15,006 bases of DNA from Actinomycetes bacterium (GCA_023423475.1 JAFAFN010000578.1:1-15006); one strand, 5' to 3'; shown: positions 6,153 to 14,626, counted from the first letter of the stretch. The notes: generated by a model from the letters alone, not told the origin. Numbers and translations are program-made.

Positions 6153-6884
6153 GTGGAACTGACCGACCTCGACCGTTCACGCATCCCGACCCACGTCGCC
6201 GTGGTGATGGACGGCAACGGTCGCTGGGCCCAACGACGTGGACTGCCACGCACCGACGGCCACGCGGCGGGCGAGGAAGCCCTGATGGACACCATCTGGG
6301 GTGCGCTCGACGCCGGCATCCGTTGGCTCACCGTCTACGCCTTCTCGACCGAGAACTGGAAGCGTCCCGTCGACGAGGTGAAGTTCCTCATGAACTTCAA
6401 CGAGCGCCTGCTGCTCACCCGTCGAGACGAGCTGCACGCGGCGAACATCAAGATGCAGTTCATCGGCCGGCGCGACTGGCGGGTGCCCAAGCGGGTGCTG
6501 CGACACATCGACGACACGCTCGAGCTGACCCGCAAGAACCGGACGATGACCGTCTCGATGGCCTTCAACTACGGCGGCCGCGCCGAGATCGTCGACGCCG
6601 TGAAGGAGCTGATCGCCGCGGGTACACCTGCAGCCAAGATCGACGAGAAGGCGATCCGCCGGCACCTCTACGACCCGAAGATGCCCGATCCCGAGCTGGT
6701 CGTGCGCACCTCGGGCGAGCACCGCATGTCGAACTTCCTCACCTGGGAGTCGGTGTACTCCGAGCTGGTCTTCACCGACGTGCTCTGGCCCGACTTCCGG
6801 CGCGGCGACCTGTACGCGGCGATCGACGAGTACCAGCGCAGGGACCGCCGTTTCGGTGGGCTCAACGACGCCCCGTCGAGCTGA
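6153..6884 (+). CDS. uppS: Isoprenyl (undecaprenyl) diphosphate synthase, cis-prenyltransferase
   Basis: This enzyme condenses isopentenyl diphosphate units in cis to make the lipid carrier used in peptidoglycan and other envelope polymer synthesis. It is 243 residues, a normal length. HVAVVMDGNGRWA (14-26) carries the catalytic aspartate D20. GHAAGEEA (36-43), FSTENW (64-69), NYGGRAEI (139-146), RTSGEHRMSNFL (185-196) and LWPDF (211-215) are the other cis-prenyltransferase signatures. The HRMSN variant replaces the more common xRLSN. Chain length (short or C50/C55) cannot be settled by eye. The GTG start at 6153 is fixed by the conserved N-terminus and lies 22 bases after the stop of the RIC remnant. 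recO follows after 69 bases; the uppS/recO pairing is frequent in actinobacteria. Confidence 0.95.
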   Translation: MELTDLDRSRIPTHVAVVMDGNGRWAQRRGLPRTDGHAAGEEALMDTIWGALDAGIRWLTVYAFSTENWKRPVDEVKFLMNFNERLLLTRRDELHAANIKMQFIGRRDWRVPKRVLRHIDDTLELTRKNRTMTVSMAFNYGGRAEIVDAVKELIAAGTPAAKIDEKAIRRHLYDPKMPDPELVVRTSGEHRMSNFLTWESVYSELVFTDVLWPDFRRGDLYAAIDEYQRRDRRFGGLNDAPSS

Positions 6885-6953
6885 ACCGCTGGTCGCCGCG
6901 ACCCGCACGGGGGCGTCCCGGAGCGAGCGCGTGAGGAGTGGGAGACTGTCGGG

Positions 6954-7673
6954 GTGAGCCTCTACCGCGACGTCGCGATCGTGCTGCGCACGTACAAGCT
7001 GGGCGAGGCCGACCGCATCGTGGTGCTCATGACCCGTGGCCGCGGCAAGGTCCGCTCGGTGGCCAAGGGGGTGCGCCGCACCACCTCGAAGTTCGGTTCA
7101 CGGCTCGAACCCGGGTCCTACATCCAGGTGCAGCTCCACGAAGGTCGCGGCGAGCTCGACATCGTCACCCAGGCCGAGACCGTCGAACCCTTCCGGCACA
7201 CCCGCGAGGACCTGTCGCGGCTGTCGCGCGCCTCGTCGCTGCTCGAGGCGGTGGATCAGCTCGCCCAGGACCGAGGCGCGTCACCGAAGCTCTTCGACAT
7301 GCTCCTGGGCGGTCTGCGGACCGTCGAGTCCAGGAACCCCTCGATGATCTCGGCCGCGTTCTACCTCAAGCTGCTCGCCACCGAGGGCGTCGCCCCCGAG
7401 CTCGACGCGTGCGTCGAGTGCGGCGAGGACGGCGGTCCGTTCTCGCTCGCGCTCGAGGCGGGCGGCGTCCGCTGCGGCAGCTGCGGGGGCGGGCGACCGG
7501 TGTCCGACGACGCGCTCAACGTCGGACGAGCGGTCCTGGGCGGTGGCCTCAACGCGGTGCTGTCGCTGCCGGAGGGGGCGGTCACCCACGAGGTCGAGTC
7601 CCTCGCGACCCGGGCACTCGAGCTCCACGTGGAGCGACGCCTGCGGTCGCTGCGGCTGCTCCACGACGTCTGA
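6954..7673 (+). CDS. recO: DNA repair protein RecO
   Basis: RecO is a single-strand DNA annealing protein that works with RecR (and RecF) to load RecA at gaps. It has 239 residues. The N-terminal OB-fold contains LRTYKLGEADRIVVLMT (11-27) and the basic GKVRSVAKGVRR (31-42), the usual RecO opening. The C-terminal helical domain contains a complete zinc finger with C153-x2-C156 and C174-x2-C177. The GTG start at 6954 has GGGAG (6940-6944) nine bases upstream and matches the family N-terminus (SLYRDVAIVLRTYKLGE). It converges with the membrane protein gene on the other strand, with only 22 bases between the two stop codons. Confidence 0.95.
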   Translation: MSLYRDVAIVLRTYKLGEADRIVVLMTRGRGKVRSVAKGVRRTTSKFGSRLEPGSYIQVQLHEGRGELDIVTQAETVEPFRHTREDLSRLSRASSLLEAVDQLAQDRGASPKLFDMLLGGLRTVESRNPSMISAAFYLKLLATEGVAPELDACVECGEDGGPFSLALEAGGVRCGSCGGGRPVSDDALNVGRAVLGGGLNAVLSLPEGAVTHEVESLATRALELHVERRLRSLRLLHDV

Positions 7674-7674
7674 C

Positions 7675-7697
7675 GAGCTGCCGCCTCGGCAGGGCTC
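7675..7697. terminator. Possible bidirectional hairpin between recO and the convergent gene
   Basis: GAGC-TGCCG, loop CCT, CGGCA, two unpaired G, then GCTC. The stem lies just after the recO stop and overlaps the stop codon of the minus-strand gene. There is no T-tract on either side, so termination would rest on the stem alone or on Rho. Confidence 0.4.
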
Positions 7698-8511
7698 AGG
7701 GGACGATGGGCTCTCCGGCGAGCGCCCGGTAGCTGTGGGCCAGCATCACGAGCGCGACGGGGATCGACACGAGCAGCCCCACGTAACAGGCGAGCGAGCC
7801 GACGTAGTAGACGGCGTAGGACAACAGGAGCACCAGCAGGACCGGTCCCAGGTTGTTCTTCACCATGTCGACGCTCTGCTGGATCGCCTCGACTGGTCCG
7901 ACACCCTTGTCGAGCGCGATGAAGGGTGCGTAGGCGCAGAACACGACCACGGCGAGGCCGGGCAGGACGCACAGGATGAAGCCGACGAAGCTCGCGAGCG
8001 AGATCAACAGGGTCGTGCCGATGTAGGTGCCGAGGTGCGTGGTGTCGGTCAACATCGAAAGGTTGGGGGCGACGCCCTTGGTGACGCCGAGACCGGCGCG
8101 CAGCACCCCTGCCTGCACGATGAAGTTGACGGCGATCAGCGCGATCACCGCGGCGACGGTCAACACGATGCCGATGGCGGCACCCGCGGAGCTGCCCGAC
8201 ATGGCAGGGAGGATCGCGACGAACACCAGGAGCGACGCGACGATGCTGATCAGCACGACCACGATCACCATGACCAGGAACGCCTGCCAGTGCTCCTGGA
8301 ACTTCTTCCAGCCGTACGAGAACGCCTCGCCCGCATCGAGGCGGGGGACTCCGCTCGCGCCCTGAGCTGCGTAGACCTGGGCGACCGGGACCTGCGGTGC
8401 CGCGGCCTGCGCCGCGGTCACCTCGGCTGCGGTCGCCCCCCAGGCAGTGCCGTCCCACCAGCGGGTCGTGCCGTTCTCATCGGGATACCAACCGGGTCCT
8501 GGAGCGCTCAT
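7696..8511 (-). CDS. Polytopic membrane protein with N-terminal DUF2510 motif
   Basis: This 271-residue protein has unknown function. Residues 7-25 (GWYPDENGTTRWWDGTAWG) form the short DUF2510 motif typical of actinobacterial membrane proteins. An Ala/Gln/Val-rich linker follows, then the membrane part with hydrophobic stretches near 73-103, 110-138, 163-200 and 222-258, probably six segments in all. It is a paralogue of the next minus-strand gene: both share YGWKKF (66-71 here), VQAGVxRAGLGVTxG (132-146), ALDKG (199-203) and a final SYRAL (260-264). ATG at 8511 is chosen because the DUF2510 motif starts directly after it; the only ribosome-site match is a modest AGGG eight bases upstream. 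It lies downstream of its paralogue, after two hairpins, and converges with recO. The conserved pattern recalls DUF975-like or related membrane families, but I cannot name one safely. Confidence 0.82.
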   Translation of the reverse strand: MSAPGPGWYPDENGTTRWWDGTAWGATAAEVTAAQAAAPQVPVAQVYAAQGASGVPRLDAGEAFSYGWKKFQEHWQAFLVMVIVVVLISIVASLLVFVAILPAMSGSSAGAAIGIVLTVAAVIALIAVNFIVQAGVLRAGLGVTKGVAPNLSMLTDTTHLGTYIGTTLLISLASFVGFILCVLPGLAVVVFCAYAPFIALDKGVGPVEAIQQSVDMVKNNLGPVLLVLLLSYAVYYVGSLACYVGLLVSIPVALVMLAHSYRALAGEPIVP

Positions 8512-8529
8512 GGCCACGACCCTAGGTGG

Positions 8530-8549
8530 CGCGTCCGGCTCCGGACGCG
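8530..8549. repeat. Perfect hairpin upstream of the DUF2510 membrane gene
   Basis: CGCGTCCGG-CT-CCGGACGCG is a 9-bp GC-rich stem with a 2-base loop. It ends 18 bases before the ATG at 8511 (minus strand), so on the transcript it would sit just ahead of the weak ribosome site. It may act with the neighbouring hairpin as a terminator pair or affect translation of the downstream gene. Confidence 0.7.
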
Positions 8550-8550
8550 G

Positions 8551-8578
8551 ACAGGAGGGGCCCTGGGGCCCCTCCTGT
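8551..8578. terminator. Perfect hairpin between the two membrane protein genes
   Basis: ACAGGAGGGGCCC and its complement form a stem of 13 pairs around a 2-base centre, or about 11 pairs with a realistic loop. It lies 42 bases after the stop of the 8621-9460 gene in its direction of transcription, a normal place for a terminator. No T-tract follows on the minus strand. A second hairpin begins after one base. Confidence 0.65.
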
Positions 8579-8620
8579 CGTGACATCTGATCTGTTCCGT
8601 GCGGGCCGTGGCCCTCCGGA

Positions 8621-9460
8621 TCAGGGAGTGACGAGCTCGTTGTTGAGTGCTCGGTAGCTGTAGATGATCGACACGAGTGCGATCGGTGCGCTGGCGAGCC
8701 AGCCGACACCACAGAGGCAGACACCGGCGATGTAGACGAGGTAGGAGACGAACAGGATCAGGAAGACCTGTCCGAAGTTCTCCTTCACGTGGTTGAAGCT
8801 CGCCGTGATCGACTCGATCGGGTCGAGGCCCTTGTCGAGTGCGAAGATGCCGGCGTACGCGGTGAACACGAGCCAGATCAGACCGGGCACGATGCAGAGC
8901 ACGAAGCCGATGATCAAGCCGATGCCGACGAGGATCTGCGTCAGGATGTAGGTGCCCATGTTGCTGGTCTCGGTGAGCTGGCTGACCGAGGGTGTGATGC
9001 CCTGGGTGACGCCGAGGCCCGCCCGGTAGACGCCCGCCTGCACGATCATCGAGATCACGTAGACCACGATGCTGACCACGAGGGACAGGATCAGCACGCC
9101 GAATCCGCCGCGGTCGGGCACGATGATCTGCTGGATGAAGCTCAGCACGACCGTCGCGAGGAAGACCACGATCATCAGGATGAGGAACGGGCCGACGTTC
9201 TCGGTGAACTTCTTCCATCCGTAGCCGATCGAGCTGCCGACATCGAGCTGCGGTCGCTCACCGCCGCCGCCGTACGGCTGAGCGGGCGGCGGGGTGAAGC
9301 CGCCGGGAGGGCCACCGAAGCCACCGCCGCCGGGAGGCGCGGGCGGCTGGGGCGGGAAGCCGGGAGGCCCGGGTGGGGGCGGCGGCGCACCACCACCGGG
9401 TGGTGGCGGCGGAGGCGGAGTACCTCCGCCCGGAGGCGGCGGGAAATTGGGATCACTCAT
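8621..9460 (-). CDS. Polytopic membrane protein with proline/glycine-rich N-terminal tail
   Basis: This is a 279-residue protein of unknown function. Residues 1-70 are almost wholly Pro and Gly, with runs of four to seven prolines, and must be disordered and cytoplasmic. The membrane region starts after GYGWKKFTENVG (79-90) and has hydrophobic stretches near 91-113, 118-140, 168-200 and 230-266, probably six segments. VQAGVYRAGLGVTQG (140-154), FALDKG (206-211) and SYRAL (268-272) are shared with the downstream paralogue, so the membrane part is a tandem duplication while the heads differ. ATG at 9460 has GGGAGGG (minus strand, 9467-9473) six bases upstream, a strong site. It is divergent from glyS across a 149-base region that contains a large inverted repeat. 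Proline-rich membrane proteins of this kind are common in actinobacteria and not understood. Confidence 0.84.
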   Translation of the reverse strand: MSDPNFPPPPGGGTPPPPPPPGGGAPPPPPGPPGFPPQPPAPPGGGGFGGPPGGFTPPPAQPYGGGGERPQLDVGSSIGYGWKKFTENVGPFLILMIVVFLATVVLSFIQQIIVPDRGGFGVLILSLVVSIVVYVISMIVQAGVYRAGLGVTQGITPSVSQLTETSNMGTYILTQILVGIGLIIGFVLCIVPGLIWLVFTAYAGIFALDKGLDPIESITASFNHVKENFGQVFLILFVSYLVYIAGVCLCGVGWLASAPIALVSIIYSYRALNNELVTP

Positions 9461-9517
9461 GGGTTGCCCTCCCAGGGTCTGAGCGTCGGGGCCTGGGGCT
9501 GACAGGCTCGGGTCGTA

Positions 9518-9570
9518 CGGTATCGGCGTTGCGGTCCGGTTCCGCGGACCGATCGGCACGGCCGATACCG
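9518..9570. repeat. Nested inverted repeats in the glyS divergent promoter region
   Basis: The outer arms CGGTATCGGC (9518-9527) and GCCGATACCG (9561-9570) are perfect 10-base complements 33 bases apart. An inner pair, CGGTCCG (9532-9538) and CGGACCG (9545-9551), is nested inside. Reading outward, each arm contains GATACCG, so a -10-like TACCGT faces the minus-strand membrane gene (9522 to 9517) and TACCGG faces glyS (9566-9571). This could be an operator for a dimeric regulator, a pair of mirrored promoters, or a structured leader. Confidence 0.75.
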
Positions 9571-9596
9571 GGTTCTGAACTCCTCGACGCGGCCGG

Positions 9597-9602
9597 TAGC
9601 CT
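9597..9602 (+). promoter_or_regulatory. Candidate -10 element for glyS
   Basis: TAGCCT ends seven bases before the glyS ATG, which would give a leaderless message. TTCTGA at 9573-9578 is a poor -35 at 18-base spacing. No Shine-Dalgarno sequence lies before the ATG. Confidence 0.42.
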
Positions 9603-9609
9603 GCCCGCC

Positions 9610-10953
9610 ATGACAGGGTCAGCAGCACAGGGTGAAGGATCGCAGCCAAGTCCGGAGCTCTTCGACAAGATCGTGAACCTCACGAAGCGTCGGGGCTTCG
9701 TCTACCCGTCGGCCGAGATCTACGGCGGCTTCCGCTCGACCTACGACTACGGCCCCATCGGCGTGCTGCTGCTGCGCAACGTGAAGGACGCGTGGTGGCG
9801 TTCGATGGTGCAGCTGCGCGACGACGTCGTCGGCCTGGATGCCTCGATCCTCTCGCCGCCGCAGGTCTGGGAGGCCTCGGGCCACCTGGCCAACTTCACC
9901 GATCCGCTCGTCGACTGCACCGAGTGCAACACGCGTTGGCGTCTCGACAAGCTCGAGGATCCCGACGTGTGCCCGAACTGCGGCGCCCGGGGTTCGTTCA
10001 CCGAGCCGCGCGAGTTCAACCTGATGTTCAAGACCCACGCCGGTCCGGTGCAGGACGCGGGTGCCGTCGCGTTCCTCCGCCCGGAGACCGCACAGGGCAT
10101 GTTCATCAACTTCAAGAACGTGATCGACACCACCCGCGTGCGTCCGCCCTTCGGCATCGCCCAGGTCGGCAAGTCCTTCCGCAACGAGATCACGCCCGGG
10201 CAGTTCGTGTTCCGCACCCGTGAGTTCGAGCAGATGGAGATGGAGTACTTCGTCCATCCCGACGAGTCCCAGCAGTGGTACGAGTACTGGTGCGCCGAGC
10301 GCTACCAGTGGTACCTCGACCACGGCATGCCCCAGGACCTGCTGCGGCTCCGCCCCCACGACGACGACGAGCTGTCGCACTACTCCTCTGGCACCTCGGA
10401 CGTTGAGTTCCTGTTCCCGTGGGGCTGGGACGAGCTCGAGGGCATCGCCAACCGCGGCAACTACGACCTCACCCAGCACGCGCAGCACTCCGGCGAGAAG
10501 CTCGAGTGGTACGACCAGGCCGCCAACGAGCGCTGGGTGCCCCACGTGATCGAGCCCGCAGCGGGCGCGACCCGCACGGCGATGGCGTTCCTCATGGCGG
10601 CCTACGACGAGGAAGAGGTCAAGGGCGAGACTCGTGTCGTGCTGCGCCTGCACCACCGCATCGCGCCGTACAAGGTCGCGGTGCTGCCGCTGTCGAAGAA
10701 GCCCGAGCTGGCCGGACCGTCACGGGAGCTGGCACGCGAGCTGCGGGGCAGCTTCATGACCGACTACGACGAGACGCAGTCGATCGGCCGTCGCTACCGC
10801 CGTCAGGACGAGCTCGGCACGCCGTACTGCGTGACCATGGACTTCGACAGCCTCGAGGACCACGCGGTCACCGTACGCGAGCGCGACTCGATGGAGCAGG
10901 AGCGTGTGGCGATCGCCGAGGTCGGAGCCTACCTGCGGGAGCGCATGGCCTGA
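9610..10953 (+). CDS. glyS: Glycyl-tRNA synthetase (single-chain, class II)
   Basis: This enzyme charges tRNA-Gly with glycine in the cytoplasm. It is the dimeric (alpha-2) form, not the two-subunit GlyQ/GlyS form. It has 447 residues. YGGFRSTYDYGP (38-49) and VWEASGH (86-92) are in the N-terminal catalytic part. A zinc-binding pair lies at C103-x2-C106 and C121-x2-C124. RPETAQGMF (157-165) and motif 2, FRNEITPGQFVFRTREFEQM (190-209), follow. Motif 3 is GATRTAMAF (319-327), keeping R322, though many homologues have Asp at position 321, where this one has Thr. The anticodon-binding domain begins near 352, with SIGRRYRRQDE at 391-401. ATG at 9610 fits the family start and the -10-like hexamer seven bases earlier. 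The stop lies in a 16-base direct repeat. Confidence 0.96.
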   Translation: MTGSAAQGEGSQPSPELFDKIVNLTKRRGFVYPSAEIYGGFRSTYDYGPIGVLLLRNVKDAWWRSMVQLRDDVVGLDASILSPPQVWEASGHLANFTDPLVDCTECNTRWRLDKLEDPDVCPNCGARGSFTEPREFNLMFKTHAGPVQDAGAVAFLRPETAQGMFINFKNVIDTTRVRPPFGIAQVGKSFRNEITPGQFVFRTREFEQMEMEYFVHPDESQQWYEYWCAERYQWYLDHGMPQDLLRLRPHDDDELSHYSSGTSDVEFLFPWGWDELEGIANRGNYDLTQHAQHSGEKLEWYDQAANERWVPHVIEPAAGATRTAMAFLMAAYDEEEVKGETRVVLRLHHRIAPYKVAVLPLSKKPELAGPSRELARELRGSFMTDYDETQSIGRRYRRQDELGTPYCVTMDFDSLEDHAVTVRERDSMEQERVAIAEVGAYLRERMA

Positions 10954-10986
10954 GCGGCCGGAGCTCGGCGATGGCCTGAGCGGCCG
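10945..10986 (+). repeat. 16-base direct repeat duplicating the glyS stop region
   Basis: ATGGCCTGAGCGGCCG occurs at 10945-10960 and again at 10971-10986, a spacing of 26 bases. The first copy holds the last two codons and stop of glyS (Met-Ala-stop). The second lies in the spacer before dnaG. It echoes the 25-bp repeat at 693-788, where another gene's 3' end is copied into its spacer. Confidence 0.85.
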
Positions 10987-11017
10987 ATCCGCCGGTTCCG
11001 GTGTCGGTGCCGGCAAG

Positions 11018-11023
11018 TAGCAT
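11018..11023 (+). promoter_or_regulatory. Candidate -10 element for dnaG
   Basis: TAGCAT ends nine bases before the dnaG GTG. Transcription would start at about 11030, leaving two or three bases before the start codon. No Shine-Dalgarno sequence and no good -35 are visible. Confidence 0.4.
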
Positions 11024-11032
11024 CGCGGTGCT

Positions 11033-12922
11033 GTGGGCATCGTCGACGAGGACATCGGAAGGGTTCGGGAAGCCACCGACATCGTCGCGGTCATCTCGCA
11101 GTACACCCAGCTGAAGCGGGTCGGTCAGCGCTGGTCGGGGCTCTGCCCGTTCCACACCGAGAAGTCGCCCAGCTTCTCGGTGAACTCCTCCGAGGGGCTC
11201 TACCACTGCTTCGGCTGCAAGGCCTCGGGCGACGCGATCACCTTCCTCCGGGAGAAGGAGCAGCTCGACTTCGTCGGCGCGATCGAGATGCTGGCTGCAC
11301 GGTCGGGCATCACGCTGCGCTACACCGACCGCGACGAGGGAGAGGGCCGCAAGCGTCAGCAGAAGCTGTTCGAGCTGACCGAGCGGGCGGCGGACTGGTA
11401 CCACGAGCGGCTGCGCTCCGCTCCCGATGCGGCTGCTGCTCGGTCCTACCTGCGTGGGCGCGGCTTCGACGCGGAAGAGGTCGCCCGGTACCGGATCGGG
11501 TGGGCACCCGACGGCTGGGACGTCATGACCCGGTCGCTCAAGGTCGGCGCGGCGGACCTCGAGGCGAGCGGCCTGGGCTTCACCAACAAGGCGGGCCGGC
11601 TCCAGGACTTCTTCCGGGCGCGCGTGCTGTTCCCGATCCTCGACGAGCGGTCCCGCGTGATCGGCTTCGGAGGGCGGAAGCTGCCCGACACCGAGGGGCC
11701 GAAGTACCAGAACTCCCGTGACAACGTGCTCTACAACAAGTCGAAGGTCCTCTACGGCCTCAACTGGGCCAAGGCCGACGCGGTCAACCACGACGAGGTC
11801 GTGATCTGCGAGGGCTACACCGACGTCATCGGGTTCAACCGTGCCGGATTGCCCCGGGCGGTCGCGACGTGTGGCACCGCCCTCACCGAGGAGCACGTGC
11901 AGCAGCTCAAGAAGTTCACCCGTCGGCTCGTGCTTGCCTACGACGCCGACAGCGCCGGCCAGGCGGCGGCCGATCGGGTCTACGCGTGGGAGCAGACCCA
12001 CGACATCGAGGTCTCGGTCGTGGCGCTGCCCGACGGCGCCGACCCCGACGAGCTGGCGCGGACGTCGCCCGAGACGCTCCAGGCCGCGGTGGCCGAGGCA
12101 CGGCCGTTCCTGGCGTTCCGGGTCGACCGCGTGCTCGCCGCGGCCGATCTGCGCAACGTCGAGGGGCGGGCCCGGGCGGCCGAGGCCGCCATGACGGTGG
12201 TGGCCGAGCACCCGGATGCACTCGTGCGCGACCAGTACGTCATGCAGATCGCCGACACCTGTCGCATCGACGCCGACCGGCTGCGGGAGCGGCTCGACCA
12301 GATCCGCCGCAACCCGGCGCTGGCTCAGACCAACGGATCGCGTCAGCAGCCCGAGGGGCGTCGCCGGCCCTCCGGAGCGAGCAGCGGCGGGTGGGGCGAC
12401 GACGAACCGCTGCCCGAGGAACGCCCGGGAGAGGACGACGGCGGTGCGGGACCCGGTCCCTCGCGAGGCATCCCGCCGTTGCGCGACGGCGTCGAGACCG
12501 AGGCGCTGCGCCTCGTGCTCAACGACTCGTCGGTGGGCTCCACCTACCTCGACGAGCACCTCTTCACCCACCCCACCGCTCGCGCGGCGTACGTCGCGGT
12601 GATGGACGCGCCGACCCTGTCCGAGGCGATCGATGCGGCGCCGGCGCCGGTCGCCGAGCTGCTCACCCGCCTCGCGGTCGAGACGAGCGAGGCCACCACG
12701 AACGACGTGCTGTCGCGGCTGGCGACCGAAGTCGGACGCCAGGTCCTGCTCGACCTCGAGGCCGAGGCACGTGCCTCGTCGGACCCGCTCGCGTACAGCG
12801 CGTCCGTTGCGTGGTTGAAGGTCTCACTCGACGAGCTGCGGGGTTCCAGAGCCGAGGTGGAAACCCTGACCCAGTTGCTAGCCTGGCTCCGTGATCGGCG
12901 ACGAGCTACTGATCAGGGGTGA
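11033..12922 (+). CDS. dnaG: DNA primase DnaG
   Basis: DnaG makes the RNA primers for replication at the fork with DnaB helicase. It has 629 residues, the usual length. The N-terminal CHC2 zinc domain has C38, H41, C59 and C62 (CPFH ... CFGC). The catalytic core includes EGPKYQNS (221-228) and the TOPRIM motifs VVICEGYTDV (256-265, catalytic E260) and AYDADSAGQ (302-310, metal ligands D304 and D306). Residues about 432-482 form a Pro/Gly/Glu/Arg-rich linker, followed by the C-terminal DnaB-interacting helical domain up to about 618. The GTG start at 11033 fits the conserved opening DEDIGRVREATDIV. It follows glyS after 79 bases and precedes rpoD by six bases, the classic macromolecular-synthesis pairing of primase and primary sigma factor. 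Confidence 0.96.
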   Translation: MGIVDEDIGRVREATDIVAVISQYTQLKRVGQRWSGLCPFHTEKSPSFSVNSSEGLYHCFGCKASGDAITFLREKEQLDFVGAIEMLAARSGITLRYTDRDEGEGRKRQQKLFELTERAADWYHERLRSAPDAAAARSYLRGRGFDAEEVARYRIGWAPDGWDVMTRSLKVGAADLEASGLGFTNKAGRLQDFFRARVLFPILDERSRVIGFGGRKLPDTEGPKYQNSRDNVLYNKSKVLYGLNWAKADAVNHDEVVICEGYTDVIGFNRAGLPRAVATCGTALTEEHVQQLKKFTRRLVLAYDADSAGQAAADRVYAWEQTHDIEVSVVALPDGADPDELARTSPETLQAAVAEARPFLAFRVDRVLAAADLRNVEGRARAAEAAMTVVAEHPDALVRDQYVMQIADTCRIDADRLRERLDQIRRNPALAQTNGSRQQPEGRRRPSGASSGGWGDDEPLPEERPGEDDGGAGPGPSRGIPPLRDGVETEALRLVLNDSSVGSTYLDEHLFTHPTARAAYVAVMDAPTLSEAIDAAPAPVAELLTRLAVETSEATTNDVLSRLATEVGRQVLLDLEAEARASSDPLAYSASVAWLKVSLDELRGSRAEVETLTQLLAWLRDRRRATDQG

Positions 12923-12928
12923 CGCTGG

Positions 12929-14296
<1,368 letters not shown>

Positions 14297-14297
14297 G

Positions 14298-14319
14298 CGC
14301 GCCGGGGTGTCCCGGTGCG
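14298..14319 (+). terminator. Possible terminator hairpin after rpoD
   Basis: CGCGCCGGG, loop GTGT, CCCGGTGCG: nine pairs including one G-T, starting two bases after the rpoD stop. No T-tract follows. It would separate rpoD from the tRNA gene. Confidence 0.45.
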
Positions 14320-14352
14320 GCAACGCAATTCCAGCGTGGAGCGCGACGCTGC

Positions 14353-14358
14353 TATCGT
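14353..14358 (+). promoter_or_regulatory. Candidate -10 element for the tRNA-Asn gene
   Basis: TATCGT lies 41 bases before the first base of the tRNA, a normal distance allowing for a 5' leader removed by RNase P. The -35 region is weak. Confidence 0.35.
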
Positions 14359-14399
14359 GACCGCCTGCTGCACGTGGCGACACGTCGGCGGCAACTCCT

Positions 14400-14475
14400 T
14401 CCGGGGTAGCTCAGTTGGCAGAGCAGCTGACTGTTAATCAGCGGGTCGTGAGTTCGAGCCTCACCCCCGGAGCCA
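14400..14475 (+). tRNA. tRNA-Asn (anticodon GTT), CCA encoded
   Basis: The cloverleaf is complete. The acceptor stem is TCCGGGG (14400-14406) with CCCCGGA (14465-14471), followed by discriminator G and encoded CCA (14473-14475). The D stem is GCTC/GAGC. The anticodon stem is GCTGA/TCAGC with loop CTGTTAA, giving anticodon GTT at 14433-14435, which reads AAC and AAU. The T arm is GTGAG-TTCGAGC-CTCAC. All stems pair perfectly. It stands alone between rpoD and a lipoprotein-like gene, and no integrase or attachment-site duplicate was seen at its 3' end. Confidence 0.97.
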
Positions 14476-14477
14476 GC

Positions 14478-14503
14478 AGAACCCCTGCAGTTGCAGGGGT
14501 TCT
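14478..14503 (+). terminator. Strong hairpin terminator after tRNA-Asn
   Basis: AGAACCCCTGCA (14478-14489) and TGCAGGGGTTCT (14492-14503) form a perfect 12-bp stem around GT, or 11 bp with an AGTT loop. It starts three bases after the encoded CCA. The following bases, CTCGCG, are not a T-tract, although the stem itself ends in TTCT. Confidence 0.82.
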
Positions 14504-14598
14504 CTCGCGTCCGGCCAGAGACGATGCGCGGCGGTTCGCTCTCAGTGGTCAAACTGTGACGGAACGTGGGCAATTCTGCCCGAGCGACCAATGACTCA

Positions 14599-14626
14599 TT
14601 GAGTTCTCCACGGACGCCGGTACCGT
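14599..14626 (+). promoter_or_regulatory. Promoter for the lipoprotein-like gene
   Basis: -35-like TTGAGT (14599-14604) and -10-like TACCGT (14621-14626) are separated by 16 bases. The -10 ends seven bases before the ATG at 14634, so the transcript would be leaderless. This is the best two-box promoter seen in the window. Confidence 0.55.

Noticed and set aside
9571..9609. T-box or other riboswitch ahead of glyS
   Set aside because: The space is too short and shows none of the T-box conserved sequences; a -10-like hexamer seven bases before the ATG fits a leaderless start better.
10868..12571. A 567-codon open frame on the minus strand
   Set aside because: It lies opposite dnaG, whose zinc and TOPRIM motifs are unmistakable. 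Its composition (Arg, Gly, Val, Leu, Asp rich, no motifs) is that of antisense GC-rich shadow.
12879..12884. TAGCCT as an internal rpoD promoter within dnaG
   Set aside because: It matches the -10 pattern but has no -35 and lies in coding sequence, so chance is too likely to list it as a feature.
14400..14475. Integration site of a mobile element at tRNA-Asn
   Set aside because: No integrase gene and no duplicate of the tRNA 3' end were seen; what follows is a plain terminator hairpin.
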